A DNA stretch of 64,000 nt. Origin: Phaeobacter italicus. Lineage in GTDB: Bacteria; Pseudomonadota; Alphaproteobacteria; Rhodobacterales; Rhodobacteraceae. The translations under genes and the position numbers were made by a program. Within the stretch, counting starts at the first letter, position 1. Each line of letters begins with the position of its first letter. Where the stretch lies: contig NZ_CVRM01000005.1 in NCBI RefSeq assembly GCF_001258055.1, positions 1 to 64,000 on the forward strand, in the 5' to 3' direction. Of the stretch, positions 36,824 to 46,701 are shown piece after piece. The notes beneath the pieces were generated by a model that made no database searches, was not told the origin of the DNA, and was given only the letters and a program-made list of their open reading frames with translations.

Positions 36824-37792
36824 ATGCGGTTGAAACTCATTCCCGAAAGCACCTCGTTTGATTTCTTCAAGCGCTGGAAGCTGTGGCTCGGCATTTCGGC
36901 CGTGATGATCATCGTCGGTTTTGCCTCCTTTGCGTTGCAGGGGCTGAACTACGGGATCGACTTCCGTGGCGGCACGACCATCCGCACCGAAAGCACGACC
37001 GCAATCGACGTCGGTGCATACCGTGACGCGCTGCAGCCGCTTGAGCTGGGTGATGTCTCTATCAGCGAGGTGTTCGATCCGACCTTTGAGGAGGATCAGC
37101 ACGTCGCCATGGTGCGCATTCAGGCGCAGGACGACGGCGAGGCGATCTCTGGCGAGCAGATCGAAGAGATCAACAGGGCGCTTGATACGGTTGCGCCGGG
37201 CATCAAATTTGTCTCGGTCGAATCCGTCGGCCCCAAGGTTTCAGGCGAGCTGGTGCAGACCGCGGTCATCGCTGTTGCCCTCGCGATTGGCGCGGTTCTG
37301 ATTTACATCTGGCTGCGCTTTGAATGGCAGTTCGCGCTGGGGGCTGTTGCGGCGCTGGTACATGACGTGGTGCTGACGATTGGGGTGTTCTCGGAACTTC
37401 AGATCAAATTCGACCTCGCCATCATCGCGGCGCTGCTGACGATTGTTGGCTACTCGCTAAACGATACGGTGGTGGTTTTCGACCGGGTTCGTGAAAACCT
37501 CCGCCGCTATAAGAAAAAGCCGCTGGCCGAAGTGTTGAACATTTCGATCAACGAAACCCTGAGCCGGACAATGATGACCTCTGTCACCACATTGCTGGCG
37601 CTGGTGTCGCTGTATGTTCTGGGCGGTGACGTGATCCGTGGCTTTGTCTTTGCGATGATCTGGGGTGTTATCATCGGCACCTATTCATCCATTTTCGTGG
37701 CCTCGACCATCCTGTTGTGGCTGGGCGTAAAGCGCGACTGGACCAAGCCGACCAATACCACCGGCAACCAGTTCGCCAATATCGACGCCTGA
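36824..37792 (+). CDS. secF: Protein translocase subunit SecF
   Basis: A 322-residue partner of SecD. It shows the SecF motif LNYGIDFRGGTTIR after the first membrane helix, then VGPKVSGEL and the conserved YSLNDTVVVFDRVRENLR. The ATG lies one base after the secD stop codon, so translation is coupled; the in-frame extension into secD was rejected. Confidence 0.96.
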   Translation: MRLKLIPESTSFDFFKRWKLWLGISAVMIIVGFASFALQGLNYGIDFRGGTTIRTESTTAIDVGAYRDALQPLELGDVSISEVFDPTFEEDQHVAMVRIQAQDDGEAISGEQIEEINRALDTVAPGIKFVSVESVGPKVSGELVQTAVIAVALAIGAVLIYIWLRFEWQFALGAVAALVHDVVLTIGVFSELQIKFDLAIIAALLTIVGYSLNDTVVVFDRVRENLRRYKKKPLAEVLNISINETLSRTMMTSVTTLLALVSLYVLGGDVIRGFVFAMIWGVIIGTYSSIFVASTILLWLGVKRDWTKPTNTTGNQFANIDA

Positions 37793-37820
37793 TTTCCGAA
37801 GGCTCGACCAGACCAACACC

Positions 37821-37853
37821 AAAGAGGCCGTGGCACTGCTGCGGCCTCTTTTC
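37821..37853 (+). terminator. Terminator after secF
   Basis: Perfect 10-bp arms AAAGAGGCCG and CGGCCTCTTT with an 11-base loop, followed by TCTG. It separates yajC-secDF from the Mth938-ccm genes, at least in part. Confidence 0.8.
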
Positions 37854-37986
37854 TGTTCGGGGGGCTATTTTGTCGGCCTGCTGCCCGTGGTAAGGAGCAG
37901 GCCAACGTCTGATCTGCCTTGCCAAGGGCAGGGCGCGCGACATGTCAGGGGCAGGACCAGATCCTGAGCAAACAGAGGACACAGCC

Positions 37987-38340
37987 ATGCGATTGAACGA
38001 AGTCTCCTTCACCGATGCCTTGCCTGTCGATGGCTATGGGGCGGGGTTCTTTCGGGTGGGCGGTGAGGTCCATCAGGGCAACATCCTGACCGGCACTGAT
38101 GGCACGCGGGCCTGGGGCGGTTATGATGATCGCGCACCTCTCCTGGCGCTTGGCGGGGAAATTGACGTGCTCTTTATCGGCACTGGCGCCGAGGTTGCCC
38201 ATATCCCGGCCGATTTGCGTCAGGCACTGGAGGGTGCGGGGATCGGTGTTGAAATCATGAACTCTCCCGCTGCCTGCCGGACCTACAATGTCCTCTTGTC
38301 CGAAGGACGCCGGATTGCGCTGGCGGCCCTGGCGGTCTGA
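37987..38340 (+). CDS. Mth938-like domain protein (DUF498)
   Basis: A 117-residue soluble protein of the Mth938/NDUFAF3-like fold (GYGAGFFRVGGEVHQGNILT, IDVLFIGTGAEV, GIGVEIMNSPAACRTYNVLLSEGRRIALAALAV). The eukaryotic relative NDUFAF3 assists assembly of respiratory complex I, while the bacterial role is not established. In Rhodobacteraceae it commonly sits between secF and ccmA, as here. The start ATG 37987 (MRLNEVSF) was preferred over an in-frame ATG 45 bases upstream. Confidence 0.85.
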   Translation: MRLNEVSFTDALPVDGYGAGFFRVGGEVHQGNILTGTDGTRAWGGYDDRAPLLALGGEIDVLFIGTGAEVAHIPADLRQALEGAGIGVEIMNSPAACRTYNVLLSEGRRIALAALAV

Positions 38341-38457
38341 GCCCGGTCAAGGACCATTGGGTGCACGCCGGGACAAAAGGTTGATCTGGCGCAAAGAAAT
38401 CGCTGCATCAATCGGGTTTTTGGCGCAGGATAAAAGCGGCAGGCGCAAGGAACGAGC

Positions 38458-39066
38458 ATGAAAATCGCAGGGTTGAGCATTGCGCGGGGCGGGGCCCCGG
38501 TGCTGGAAGGGGTGAGCTTTGAGCTGACACCGGGCCGGGCGCTGATCCTGCGGGGGCCGAATGGCTGCGGCAAGACCACGCTTTTGCGGACCATTGCGGG
38601 GCTGCAACCACCTCTCGCGGGGACGATCACCGGCGCGGAGGAGGACATCGCCTATGCAGCGCATTCCGACGGGATCAAGCTGACGCTGACTGTTGGCGAA
38701 AACCTGACCTTCTGGGCCGAGATTTTTGCCGCAGGAAGCATTGAACCTGCGCTGGATGCCTTTGATCTGCGTGGCCTGCTGGATCGGCCGGCAGGTGCAT
38801 TGTCAGCGGGACAGAAACGGCGGCTTGGGCTTGCGCGCCTCTTGGTCACTGGGCGGCGCTACTGGATCCTGGACGAGCCGACCGTCAGCCTTGACCGGGC
38901 GTCCGTGCAGCAGTTCGCCGGGGTGGTAGAGCGCCATCTTGCAGATGGTGGTGCGGCCCTGATCGCAACCCATATTGATCTTGGCCTTGAGGGCGAGACG
39001 CTGGATGTCAGCCAGTTCAAGGCGAAGCTGCCGGATCTGGAAGAGTTTGACGAGGCATTCCTATGA
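38458..39066 (+). CDS. ccmA: Haem exporter ATP-binding protein CcmA
   Basis: A 202-residue ABC ATPase of the CcmABCD complex, which releases haem-loaded CcmE for cytochrome c maturation. Walker A is GPNGCGKTT, the signature [15 protein letters not shown] and Walker [12 protein letters not shown]. The stop codon overlaps the ccmB start. Confidence 0.95.
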   Translation: MKIAGLSIARGGAPVLEGVSFELTPGRALILRGPNGCGKTTLLRTIAGLQPPLAGTITGAEEDIAYAAHSDGIKLTLTVGENLTFWAEIFAAGSIEPALDAFDLRGLLDRPAGALSAGQKRRLGLARLLVTGRRYWILDEPTVSLDRASVQQFAGVVERHLADGGAALIATHIDLGLEGETLDVSQFKAKLPDLEEFDEAFL

Positions 39067-39719
39067 AGGCGCTGTTGCTGCGCGATCTGAAGCTGGCGTT
39101 GCGAGCCGGTGGCGGGTTTGGCCTTGGCCTTGCGTTTTTTCTGATTGTCACGGTTCTGGTGCCATTTTCCGTGGGCCCGCAGTCTGAACTGCTGGCGCGG
39201 ATTGCCCCCGGTGTTCTGTGGCTTGGCGCGCTGCTGGCGTGTCTTTTGTCGCTTGACCGTCTGCTCGCACTGGACTGGGAGGACGGGACGCTTGATCTGA
39301 TGGCGACCTCGCCCCTGCCGCTGGAAGCGGTGGTCACGATCAAGGCTCTGGCGCATTGGATCACCACCTCGTTGCCACTTGTTCTGGCGGCGCCCGTCTT
39401 GGGGATTTTGCTGAACCTGCCAACCGCGGGGTTTCAGTGGCTGGTGGTTTCACTGCTGCTCGGCACCCCTGCGCTGTCGGTGATCGGCACCTTTGGTGCG
39501 GCGCTGACGGTTGGGCTCAAGCGGGGTGGACTGCTGCTGTCGCTGCTGGTGCTGCCGCTTTACGTGCCGACCCTGATTTTCGGCGCCGAAGCGGCGCGGC
39601 GTGGGGCTGATGGCATGTCCGTTGAAACGCCCCTTTTGATGCTGGCCGGTATCTCGGCCGCGACCCTTGCCTTGCTGCCCTTTGCAAGCGCTGCCGTCCT
39701 GCGCGTCAATTTGCGCTAG
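39063..39719 (+). CDS. ccmB: Haem exporter membrane protein CcmB
   Basis: A 218-residue inner-membrane protein with six hydrophobic segments, the permease partner of CcmA. It starts [20 protein letters not shown], typical for CcmB, and contains the conserved [36 protein letters not shown]. It overlaps ccmA by 4 bases. Confidence 0.95.
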   Translation: MKALLLRDLKLALRAGGGFGLGLAFFLIVTVLVPFSVGPQSELLARIAPGVLWLGALLACLLSLDRLLALDWEDGTLDLMATSPLPLEAVVTIKALAHWITTSLPLVLAAPVLGILLNLPTAGFQWLVVSLLLGTPALSVIGTFGAALTVGLKRGGLLLSLLVLPLYVPTLIFGAEAARRGADGMSVETPLLMLAGISAATLALLPFASAAVLRVNLR

Positions 39720-39764
39720 GGTGACTGAATTGAGATCTCTCCAAGCAAGAGCTAAATAGCCAAC

Positions 39765-40496
39765 ATGTCGATCTGGGAATACGCCAATCCAAAGAAGTTC
39801 CTCACCACCTCAGAACGGGTGCTGCCTGTGCTTTGGGTGTTGGCAGGGGTGTTGTGTGCCGTCGGATTGATCTGGGGGTTCTTTTTCACGCCCGATGATT
39901 ACCGGCAGGGGGCATCGGTCAAGATCATGTTCGTGCATGTGCCGGCCGCGTTTATTGCGATCAACGCCTGGTTCATGATGTTGGTGGCCTCGTTGATCTG
40001 GGTCATCCGACGCCATCACGTCAGCGCATTGGCCGCCAAGGCTGCGGCACCTGTTGGTGTTGTCATGACATTGATCGCCCTCATTACCGGGGCGCTTTGG
40101 GGGCATCAGATCTGGGGCACCTGGTGGGTGTGGGATCCGCGGCTGACCTCATTCCTGGTGCTGTTTCTGTTTTATCTTGGCTATATCGCCCTGTGGTCTG
40201 CGATCGAGGATCCGGACACTGCGGCTGATCTGACATCGATCCTTTGCCTTGTCGGGTCGGTTTTCGCTGTGCTCAGCCGCTATGCGGTGCTGTTTTGGAA
40301 CCAGGGTTTGCATCAGGGGGCGTCTCTCAGCCTCGACAAGGAAGAGAACGTCGCAGATGCCTTTTCCAACCCGCTTTATGTCTGCATGGCCGGGTTTGGT
40401 TTTCTGTTTCTTGTTCTGGTCCTCTACCGCACCGGAACCGAAATTCGGGCCCGCCGTATCCGGGCCCTCATGATGCGTGAAAGGATGGATGCCTGA
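39765..40496 (+). CDS. ccmC: Haem-handling membrane protein CcmC
   Basis: A 243-residue inner-membrane protein of the haem handling family with six helices. The periplasmic tryptophan-rich motif WGTWWVWDPRLTSFL, which binds haem together with two conserved histidines, is present. CcmC loads haem onto CcmE. Its stop shares the ATGA with the ccmD start. Confidence 0.96.
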   Translation: MSIWEYANPKKFLTTSERVLPVLWVLAGVLCAVGLIWGFFFTPDDYRQGASVKIMFVHVPAAFIAINAWFMMLVASLIWVIRRHHVSALAAKAAAPVGVVMTLIALITGALWGHQIWGTWWVWDPRLTSFLVLFLFYLGYIALWSAIEDPDTAADLTSILCLVGSVFAVLSRYAVLFWNQGLHQGASLSLDKEENVADAFSNPLYVCMAGFGFLFLVLVLYRTGTEIRARRIRALMMRERMDA

Positions 40497-40651
40497 TGCC
40501 TGATCTTGGAAAATACGCGTTTGATGTTCTGGCCTCTTATGGCGCGTCGCTGCTGTTGCTGGGGGGGCTCTTGGCCCTGACGCTGGGCAGGGGCGCAAAG
40601 GTCCGTCAGGACATGCACAAGATGGAACAGCGGAGCAAATCCCGTGGCTAA
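40496..40651 (+). CDS. ccmD: Haem exporter small subunit CcmD
   Basis: A 51-residue protein (MPDLGKYAFDVLASYGASLL..., ending KMEQRSKSRG) with one membrane helix (about 13-30) and a basic cytoplasmic tail, as expected of CcmD, which holds CcmABC and CcmE together. The ATG overlaps the ccmC stop codon (ATGA), and its own stop lies inside the start of ccmG. It is easily missed because of its size. Confidence 0.93.
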   Translation: MPDLGKYAFDVLASYGASLLLLGGLLALTLGRGAKVRQDMHKMEQRSKSRG

Positions 40652-41201
40652 GATCTCTCCCGTTATGGCGTTGCCGATCTTGGTGTTCGGCAGTTTTGTT
40701 GCACTTGCCTATACCGGCATGTTCCGCGACGACCCCGAAAGCCTGCCCTCTGCCCGAGAGGGGCAGTCTGCACCGCCTGTGGTGATGACACCCTTTGCAG
40801 ATGATCCGGGCTTTGACGATGCGACCCTGCGCGATGGCGATGTCAAACTGGTCAACTTCTGGGCCAGCTGGTGCGGACCCTGCCGGGTCGAACACCCAAG
40901 CCTGGATGCCTTGTCCAAAGAGGGGCTCGCGATCTACGGGGTGAACTACAAGGATCAGGAAGACAACGCGGTTGGGTTCCTCGAAGAACTGGGCAACCCC
41001 TATCGTGCCGTCGGGCGGGATGAGCAGGGCCGCATGGCGCTGGACTGGGGCGTCTACGGCGTGCCTGAAACCTATGTGGTCGACGGAGAGGGCACCATCA
41101 TCCTGCGCTTTGCTGGGCCGATCACCCAGCGCGTGATCGACAGCACCATTCGCCCGGCGCTGGACCGCGCGGCTGGCACGGCTGGCGACGCAGGGTCCTG
41201 A
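40644..41201 (+). CDS. ccmG: Thiol:disulfide interchange protein CcmG (DsbE)
   Basis: A 185-residue periplasmic thioredoxin-like protein with an N-terminal membrane anchor (VMALPILVFGSFVALAYTGMF) and the active site WASWCGPC (about residues 72-79). It reduces the cysteines of apocytochrome c before haem ligation. The start is a GTG at 40644 that overlaps ccmD by 8 bases; an ATG seven codons downstream is an alternative. It ends the ccm operon. Confidence 0.94.
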   Translation: MAKISPVMALPILVFGSFVALAYTGMFRDDPESLPSAREGQSAPPVVMTPFADDPGFDDATLRDGDVKLVNFWASWCGPCRVEHPSLDALSKEGLAIYGVNYKDQEDNAVGFLEELGNPYRAVGRDEQGRMALDWGVYGVPETYVVDGEGTIILRFAGPITQRVIDSTIRPALDRAAGTAGDAGS

Positions 41202-41226
41202 TCGCGCCCCAATGCCCCCCGCTTGC

Positions 41227-41262
41227 AAAACGGCGCGCCTGACCCAGGTTGGGCGCGTTTTG
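41227..41262. terminator. Terminator between ccmG and the ABM-domain gene
   Basis: Imperfect arms AAAACGGCGCGCC and GGGCGCGTTTT form a GC-rich hairpin flanked by A and T runs. It lies between convergent genes. Confidence 0.65.
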
Positions 41263-41273
41263 TCGTTTCGGGC

Positions 41274-41561
41274 TTAGACCAGCACGGAGTAGGTGCGAAA
41301 AACCTGCTCTTCTTCGATGTAGTCGTTGATTTGCATGAAATCACCGCGTTCAGCTCGCCAGGTCAAATAGGCCTCAAGCGCCTCTGAACTGTCCCAGACC
41401 TGAAAAATCACCAGCTCCTTGCGGTCCTGGCTATCCAGAAAACGCGCAGTCAAACAGCCGGGAAAATCCTGTGTTTTGCGGATCATCCCTTTCAGCATGC
41501 TGATGAGGGCCTCGCGCGTTTCTCGGATGGGTTTTATGGTAACGATGATCGCTTCTTGCAC
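41274..41561 (-). CDS. Antibiotic biosynthesis monooxygenase (ABM)-domain protein
   Basis: A 95-residue small ferredoxin-like alpha/beta barrel protein of the ABM/YgiN type (IIVTIKPIRETREALISMLKGM, then FPGCLTARFLDSQDRKELVIFQVWDSSEALEAYLTW). Family members act on quinones, haem or polyketides, and the substrate here is unknown. The start is a GTG at 41561 that begins the first strand; a longer frame from 41675 has an unconvincing Cys/Arg-rich N-terminus. It is a single-gene unit. Confidence 0.7.
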   Translation of the reverse strand: MQEAIIVTIKPIRETREALISMLKGMIRKTQDFPGCLTARFLDSQDRKELVIFQVWDSSEALEAYLTWRAERGDFMQINDYIEEEQVFRTYSVLV

Positions 41562-41763
41562 TGTGCTCTCTCGCTGGGGCTCACTGTTGGTCTTGCACCA
41601 CATCCTGCACCGGGATCTGGCTTGCCCATTTTTTGGGCATGTTTGTTTTAGCGTGCACCCCTTAACGGAATGCATCTTTTAATTGTTTTTCCAGCGACTT
41701 ACATCGCTAAACATGATAATTTGGTACATCTTTTGTTAACCATTCCAGCCGTTTGGTCAAAAG

Positions 41764-41793
41764 AAAAAGGGCCCCTGCAGGCAGGAACCCTTT
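41764..41793 (-). terminator. Terminator of acnA
   Basis: On the minus strand, arms AAAGGG and CCCTTT enclose an inner CCTG/CAGG pair, followed by TTTTTCTTTTG. It lies about 40 bases after the acnA stop codon. Confidence 0.8.
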
Positions 41794-41831
41794 GATTGTG
41801 GCGGCGGGGGCCGCGCGGGTTTTGAGCTGGC

Positions 41832-44579
41832 CTAGGCCTTGGCGAGTTTGCGCAGCACGTAGTGCAGGACACCACCGTTCTCGATGTATTCGATCTCCGG
41901 CGCGGTATCGATGCGGCACTTCAGGGTGATCGTCTTCTTGGTGCCATCGGCGTATGTGATGTCACAGTCAACCTCTTGCTGCGGACGGACAGTTTCCAGG
42001 CCCTTGATGTCAACAACCTCGTCGCCTGTCAGCTTCAGCGATTTGCGGGTGTCGCCGCCTGTGAACTCAAACGGAATGACGCCCATGCCAACGAGGTTGG
42101 AGCGGTGAATGCGCTCAAAGCTCTCGGCGATCACGGCTTTCACCCCCAAGAGCGCTGTGCCCTTGGCCGCCCAGTCACGCGATGACCCGGCGCCGTATTG
42201 CTCGCCACCAAAGACCACCAGCGGCGTCCCGGCCTCCTGATAGGCCATCGAGGCGTCAAAAACCGAGGTCTGATTGCCATCAGGCCCTTTGGTATAGCCG
42301 CCCTCGACCCCATCCAGCATTTCGTTCTTGATGCGGATATTGGCGAATGTCCCACGCATCATGATTTCGTGGTTGCCCCGGCGGGAGCCGTATGAGTTGA
42401 ACTCGCGCGGTTGCACCTGACGATCCAAGAGATACTGACCCGCAGGCGTGGTGGTGGCAAAAGATCCGGCGGGGGAAATGTGGTCGGTTGTGACCATATC
42501 GCCCAGGATCAAAAGCGGCTTGGCCCCTTCGATCGAGGCAATGGACCCCGGTTCTGGCCCCATGTCCTGGAAATAAGGCGGGTTCTGGATATAGGTCGAT
42601 GCCGATGGCCAGTCATAGGTCTCCTGATCGGGGACAGACACGCCCTGCCATTTCTCGTCGCCTTTGAACACATCGGCATATTTGCTGCGGAAGGCTTCGC
42701 GGGTCACGGTCTCTTCGACCAGATCTGCGATCTCCTTCTGGCTTGGCCAGATATCGCGGAGGAACACGTCGTTGCCATTTTGGTCCTGTCCCAAGGGATC
42801 GTTGACCAGATCGACATTCATGTCACCCGCCAAGGCATAGGCCACAACCAGCGGCGGGGAGGCGAGGTAGTTTGCCCGCACATCCGGGGAAATCCGCCCC
42901 TCAAAGTTGCGGTTGCCCGACAGGACGGAGGTCGCCACCAGATCACCGTCGGCAATCGCCTCCGAGAGCTCTTGCTGGATGGGGCCGGAATTGCCGATAC
43001 AGGTGGTGCAGCCATACCCCACGAGGTTGAAGCCGATCGCATCCAGATGTTCCTGAAGGCCCGCCGCCTGCAGATATTCTGTCACAACCTGCGACCCCGG
43101 CGCGAGAGAGGTCTTGACCCAGGGTTTGCGGGTCAGCCCCAGTTCGTGGGCTTTCTTGGCGACCAGACCGGCACCAATCATAACGTAGGGGTTTGATGTA
43201 TTGGTGCAGGAGGTGATGGAGGCAATTACGACCGAGCCATCGCGCAGCTCATAATCCTCGCCCTTGACGGGGTGGGATTTGCGCGGGTCAGCCGCTGCGA
43301 CAGGGGCGGGGCCCTCATCTGCCATTGCCTCGGCTTCTGCGTCGGTTTCAATGCCGCGATACTCGCTCACGACATCGAAAAACGCGCTCGCGGCCTGATC
43401 AAGCGGCGTATAGTCCTGCGGACGTTTCGGGCCGGAAATCGCAGGTACGATTGTGCCCATGTCCAGCGAGAGCGTATCGGTGTAGATCGGCGCATAATCA
43501 GCGTCGCGCCAGAACCCGTTTTCCTTGGCATAGGTTTCGACGAGAGCAATGCGATCCTTGTCGCGCCCGGTGTTGCGCAGGTAGCGCAGGGTTTCCTCGT
43601 CAATCGGGAAAAATCCGCAAGTGGCGCCATACTCAGGCGCCATGTTGGCAATGGTGGCGCGGTCCGCCAGCGGCAGGCGGTCAAGCCCGACGCCGTAGAA
43701 TTCCACGAACTTGCCCACGACGCCCTTGGCGCGCAGCATCTCCACTACCTTCAAAACCAGGTCGGTGCCGGTGGTGCCTTCGACCATCTCGCCTGTCAGC
43801 TCAAAACCGATCACCTCTGGGATCAGCATGGAAATCGGCTGTCCAAGCATCGCGGCCTCGGCCTCGATCCCGCCGACGCCCCAGCCCAGAACCGCGGCGC
43901 CGTTGACCATTGTGGTGTGGCTGTCCGTGCCAACCAGCGTGTCGGGGTAGGCGACTTCTTCGCCGTTCTGGTCGGTGTCGGTCCAGACCGTCTGCGCCAG
44001 ATATTCCAGGTTCACCTGGTGGCAGATACCTGTGCCCGGCGGCACCACGCGGAAATTGTTGAACGCGGTCTGCCCCCATTTCAGGAAGGTGTATCGTTCC
44101 ATGTTGCGTTCGTATTCACGGTCAACATTCATCTGGAACGCGCGCGGGTTGCCGAATTCGTCAATCATGACAGAGTGATCAATCACCAGATCAACCGGCA
44201 CAAGCGGGTTGATCTTGTTGGCATCGCCCCCCAGCGCCTTGATCCCGTCGCGCATTGCAGCGAGATCGACAACAGCAGGGACGCCGGTGAAATCCTGCAT
44301 CAACACACGGGCCGGGCGATAGGCAATTTCACGGGTGCTTTTGCCGCCGTCTTCGGCCCATTTGGCAAAGGCCTTGATGTCGTCCGTTGAGACGGAAAAT
44401 CCACCGTCCTCGAACCGCAACATGTTTTCCAGCACCACTTTCAACGCGGCAGGCAATTTGGAAAAATCGCCCAAACCGGCCTCTGTGGCGGCGGCGATGG
44501 AGTAATAGGAAACCGATTTACCGCCGGATGACAGCGTGCGGCGGGTTTTGGCTGTGTCCTGACCAACTGAAATGGGCAT
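41832..44579 (-). CDS. acnA: Aconitate hydratase A
   Basis: A 915-residue [4Fe-4S] enzyme of the tricarboxylic acid cycle that isomerises citrate to isocitrate. Cluster ligands are the Cys in SITSCTNTSNP and the two in GCTTCIGNSG. The mobile C-terminal swivel domain contains GAGSSRDWAAKGT. The AcnA/IRP1-like length and the N-terminal VGQDTAKTRRTL are typical of alphaproteobacteria. A strong GGAGG lies 7 bases before the ATG, and a terminator follows. Confidence 0.97.
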   Translation of the reverse strand: MPISVGQDTAKTRRTLSSGGKSVSYYSIAAATEAGLGDFSKLPAALKVVLENMLRFEDGGFSVSTDDIKAFAKWAEDGGKSTREIAYRPARVLMQDFTGVPAVVDLAAMRDGIKALGGDANKINPLVPVDLVIDHSVMIDEFGNPRAFQMNVDREYERNMERYTFLKWGQTAFNNFRVVPPGTGICHQVNLEYLAQTVWTDTDQNGEEVAYPDTLVGTDSHTTMVNGAAVLGWGVGGIEAEAAMLGQPISMLIPEVIGFELTGEMVEGTTGTDLVLKVVEMLRAKGVVGKFVEFYGVGLDRLPLADRATIANMAPEYGATCGFFPIDEETLRYLRNTGRDKDRIALVETYAKENGFWRDADYAPIYTDTLSLDMGTIVPAISGPKRPQDYTPLDQAASAFFDVVSEYRGIETDAEAEAMADEGPAPVAAADPRKSHPVKGEDYELRDGSVVIASITSCTNTSNPYVMIGAGLVAKKAHELGLTRKPWVKTSLAPGSQVVTEYLQAAGLQEHLDAIGFNLVGYGCTTCIGNSGPIQQELSEAIADGDLVATSVLSGNRNFEGRISPDVRANYLASPPLVVAYALAGDMNVDLVNDPLGQDQNGNDVFLRDIWPSQKEIADLVEETVTREAFRSKYADVFKGDEKWQGVSVPDQETYDWPSASTYIQNPPYFQDMGPEPGSIASIEGAKPLLILGDMVTTDHISPAGSFATTTPAGQYLLDRQVQPREFNSYGSRRGNHEIMMRGTFANIRIKNEMLDGVEGGYTKGPDGNQTSVFDASMAYQEAGTPLVVFGGEQYGAGSSRDWAAKGTALLGVKAVIAESFERIHRSNLVGMGVIPFEFTGGDTRKSLKLTGDEVVDIKGLETVRPQQEVDCDITYADGTKKTITLKCRIDTAPEIEYIENGGVLHYVLRKLAKA

Positions 44580-44835
44580 GGGGGCCTCCGTTGAAATGTC
44601 AATTAAAGGAACTCGCTACACCGTATTTGTGGCACAACGCGGCCAGTTCAATAGTTGTTCCGGTGTTTTTTGCATGCAATGGTATACCGCGCTGCGTTCT
44701 GCATGGTCCGGCGAATGACTGGGGCCTCTACAAGCGGGGCGGCGGGCTTGCTCGCGCCGATCTCAAGAATGATTGATTGGTCATTTCACCGTAGCGGCCT
44801 TAGATCCAAAGACCTGGTAAAAAGGTTAAGGTGCA

Positions 44836-45567
44836 ATGAAAACGCTCACGACACTACTTGCTGCTGCATGGATGGCGTTGCCGCTGGGGGCAAGCGCACA
44901 ATCGGCCGGGTCTTCATCCGATCTGGTGGTGGTAGAGTTGTTCACGTCGCAGGGGTGTTCATCTTGCCCACCTGCCGATGCGTTGCTGCATCAGCTGACC
45001 GCCAGAGACGACGTGCTACCGCTCGCGCTGCATGTTGATTACTGGGATTACATCGGCTGGAAGGACCAGTTCGCCAGCCCCGCCCATACGCTGCGCCAAA
45101 AGGGCTATGCCCAGATTGGTGGGCGGCAGATGGTTTATACGCCGCAGATGATCATCAACGGTCAGGATGATGTGGTGGGTGCAAACGCCATGAAGCTGGG
45201 CGAGGTGATTGCCGAACACAAGATGCGGCCGAACGCGGTTGCAATCACGGTGGACGGAACATCAAGCGGCGCGGGAGACATATCGGTTCAGCTGCGCCGG
45301 GCAGATACCGGTCCGGTCCTGAACGGCCCGATTTCAGTGCAACTTGTTCGCTTTACGCCAGAACGTACGGTCGACATCACCCGCGGTGAGCTGGCCGGGC
45401 GGAGCTTGTCTTATGCCAATGTCGTCGAAACCCTGCAGCCGGTTGCGCAATGGGATGGCTCTGCGGAGCTGACCGTTAGCGTCAACCTTCCGGATGCGCT
45501 GCCTGCTGCGATCCTGGTGCAGCGGGCGCCTTTTGGCGAGATCTTGGGGGCAGCCCGCCTGAATTGA
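44836..45567 (+). CDS. DUF1223 thioredoxin-like secreted protein
   Basis: A 243-residue exported protein. The signal peptide (1-22, ending ASAQS) precedes a thioredoxin-like domain with the redox-type motif FTSQGCSSCPPAD (Cys41, Cys44), followed by ALHVDYWDYIGWKDQFASP and QMVYTPQMIINGQ, all hallmarks of DUF1223. It may be a periplasmic redox protein, but the partner is unknown. It is divergent from acnA and convergent with the acyltransferase gene. Confidence 0.88.
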   Translation: MKTLTTLLAAAWMALPLGASAQSAGSSSDLVVVELFTSQGCSSCPPADALLHQLTARDDVLPLALHVDYWDYIGWKDQFASPAHTLRQKGYAQIGGRQMVYTPQMIINGQDDVVGANAMKLGEVIAEHKMRPNAVAITVDGTSSGAGDISVQLRRADTGPVLNGPISVQLVRFTPERTVDITRGELAGRSLSYANVVETLQPVAQWDGSAELTVSVNLPDALPAAILVQRAPFGEILGAARLN

Positions 45568-45574
45568 CGGGGGC

Positions 45575-46501
45575 TTAGTCCTCGGTGGTGCTGCCGGTCG
45601 GATTTGCGTCCGGGTTGTATGGCTTCCAGCGCCGGTGCACCCAGAACCACTGTCCCATATGCTGGCGTACCAGATCTTCCAGCTGTTTACTGACAGTTGT
45701 TGTCATGGTGATCGGGTCGGTCGGCGGGATTTCATCCTGAATGATGATTTCGAAGTCCAGCCCGTTTGGTTGACGAATGGCGTAAACAGGGATCATCGCC
45801 GCCTTGTATTTCAGCGCCAGTTCAGCAGGCACAACCGAGGTGACGGCAGGTTCGCCAAAGAAATCGATGTTCTTGCCACCATGTGCGTGAAGATCGGCAA
45901 CAATTGCAATAATTCCACCTTTCTTGAGGTGGCGCACCATTTCCATCATCCCGCGCTTGCCCTGTTCGAACATTGGCTTGCCGGTTTTTTCGATGGCGCG
46001 AACGTAGTGCTCATTGAAAAAGGGGTTGGCCATCCGTCGATAAAGCGCCCCCATTTCAAAGCCGCGGTGAATGAGGTTTGCGCGCGCAGCGTCGTAGTTG
46101 CCGAAATGACCCGTCACAAGAATGACGGGCCGGCCCTCTGCGCGGGCCTGTTCCAGCGCTGCGAGGCCTGGCCCCGTCACCGGAGCCTGCCAGGCGCGTT
46201 CCAGAAATGGAGCCCCCGCATAAAGCTCGGCCACAACGCGGCCGATGTTGTCGCTTACCTCATGGCACAGACGGGTGACGTCCTGCTGCGGGAGATCCGG
46301 ACAGACCAGCGCGAGATTGTTGCGGATGCGTTTGTGAAACCCAACCAGCGGCGCCGCCTTGCGCAGAACCCAGCCCATCGCGGGGATGCGCCAACGGTAG
46401 GGCACCAGCCCCAACCCGCCAATGATGCCCCTCAAAACAAGGTTGGAGGCAAAATACCCGGCGCGACTGCCAAGGGACAGTGTGGATGGATCAACTGGCA
46501 T
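45575..46501 (-). CDS. LpxL/LpxM-family lipid A acyltransferase
   Basis: A 308-residue inner-membrane acyltransferase of the LpxL (HtrB) family, which adds secondary acyl chains to the lipid A precursor. The catalytic motif is VTGHFGNYDAARA (His and Asp, about residues 130-136), and the typical terminal motif QWFWVHRRWKP is present. Length fits. It is a single gene. Exact acyl chain and position cannot be read from sequence. Confidence 0.9.
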   Translation of the reverse strand: MPVDPSTLSLGSRAGYFASNLVLRGIIGGLGLVPYRWRIPAMGWVLRKAAPLVGFHKRIRNNLALVCPDLPQQDVTRLCHEVSDNIGRVVAELYAGAPFLERAWQAPVTGPGLAALEQARAEGRPVILVTGHFGNYDAARANLIHRGFEMGALYRRMANPFFNEHYVRAIEKTGKPMFEQGKRGMMEMVRHLKKGGIIAIVADLHAHGGKNIDFFGEPAVTSVVPAELALKYKAAMIPVYAIRQPNGLDFEIIIQDEIPPTDPITMTTTVSKQLEDLVRQHMGQWFWVHRRWKPYNPDANPTGSTTED

Positions 46502-46701
46502 GTGCGAAGGGCCTGACTGGTGTCAACAAAAGGATCAGACCCTTAGCATATCCTCCCGGTCAGCGGGGTACAAGGCAGGCGGGCGTGACGGCGCCGACCT
46601 TGCCTTTGCCTGTTGGTAGGCATCCGGATTGGCAGGTGCTTTATCGAAAGATCGCAGGCGGTTGCCATGCGAAGTTAATCTAAAGCGGCGGGCGTTTCAG
46701 A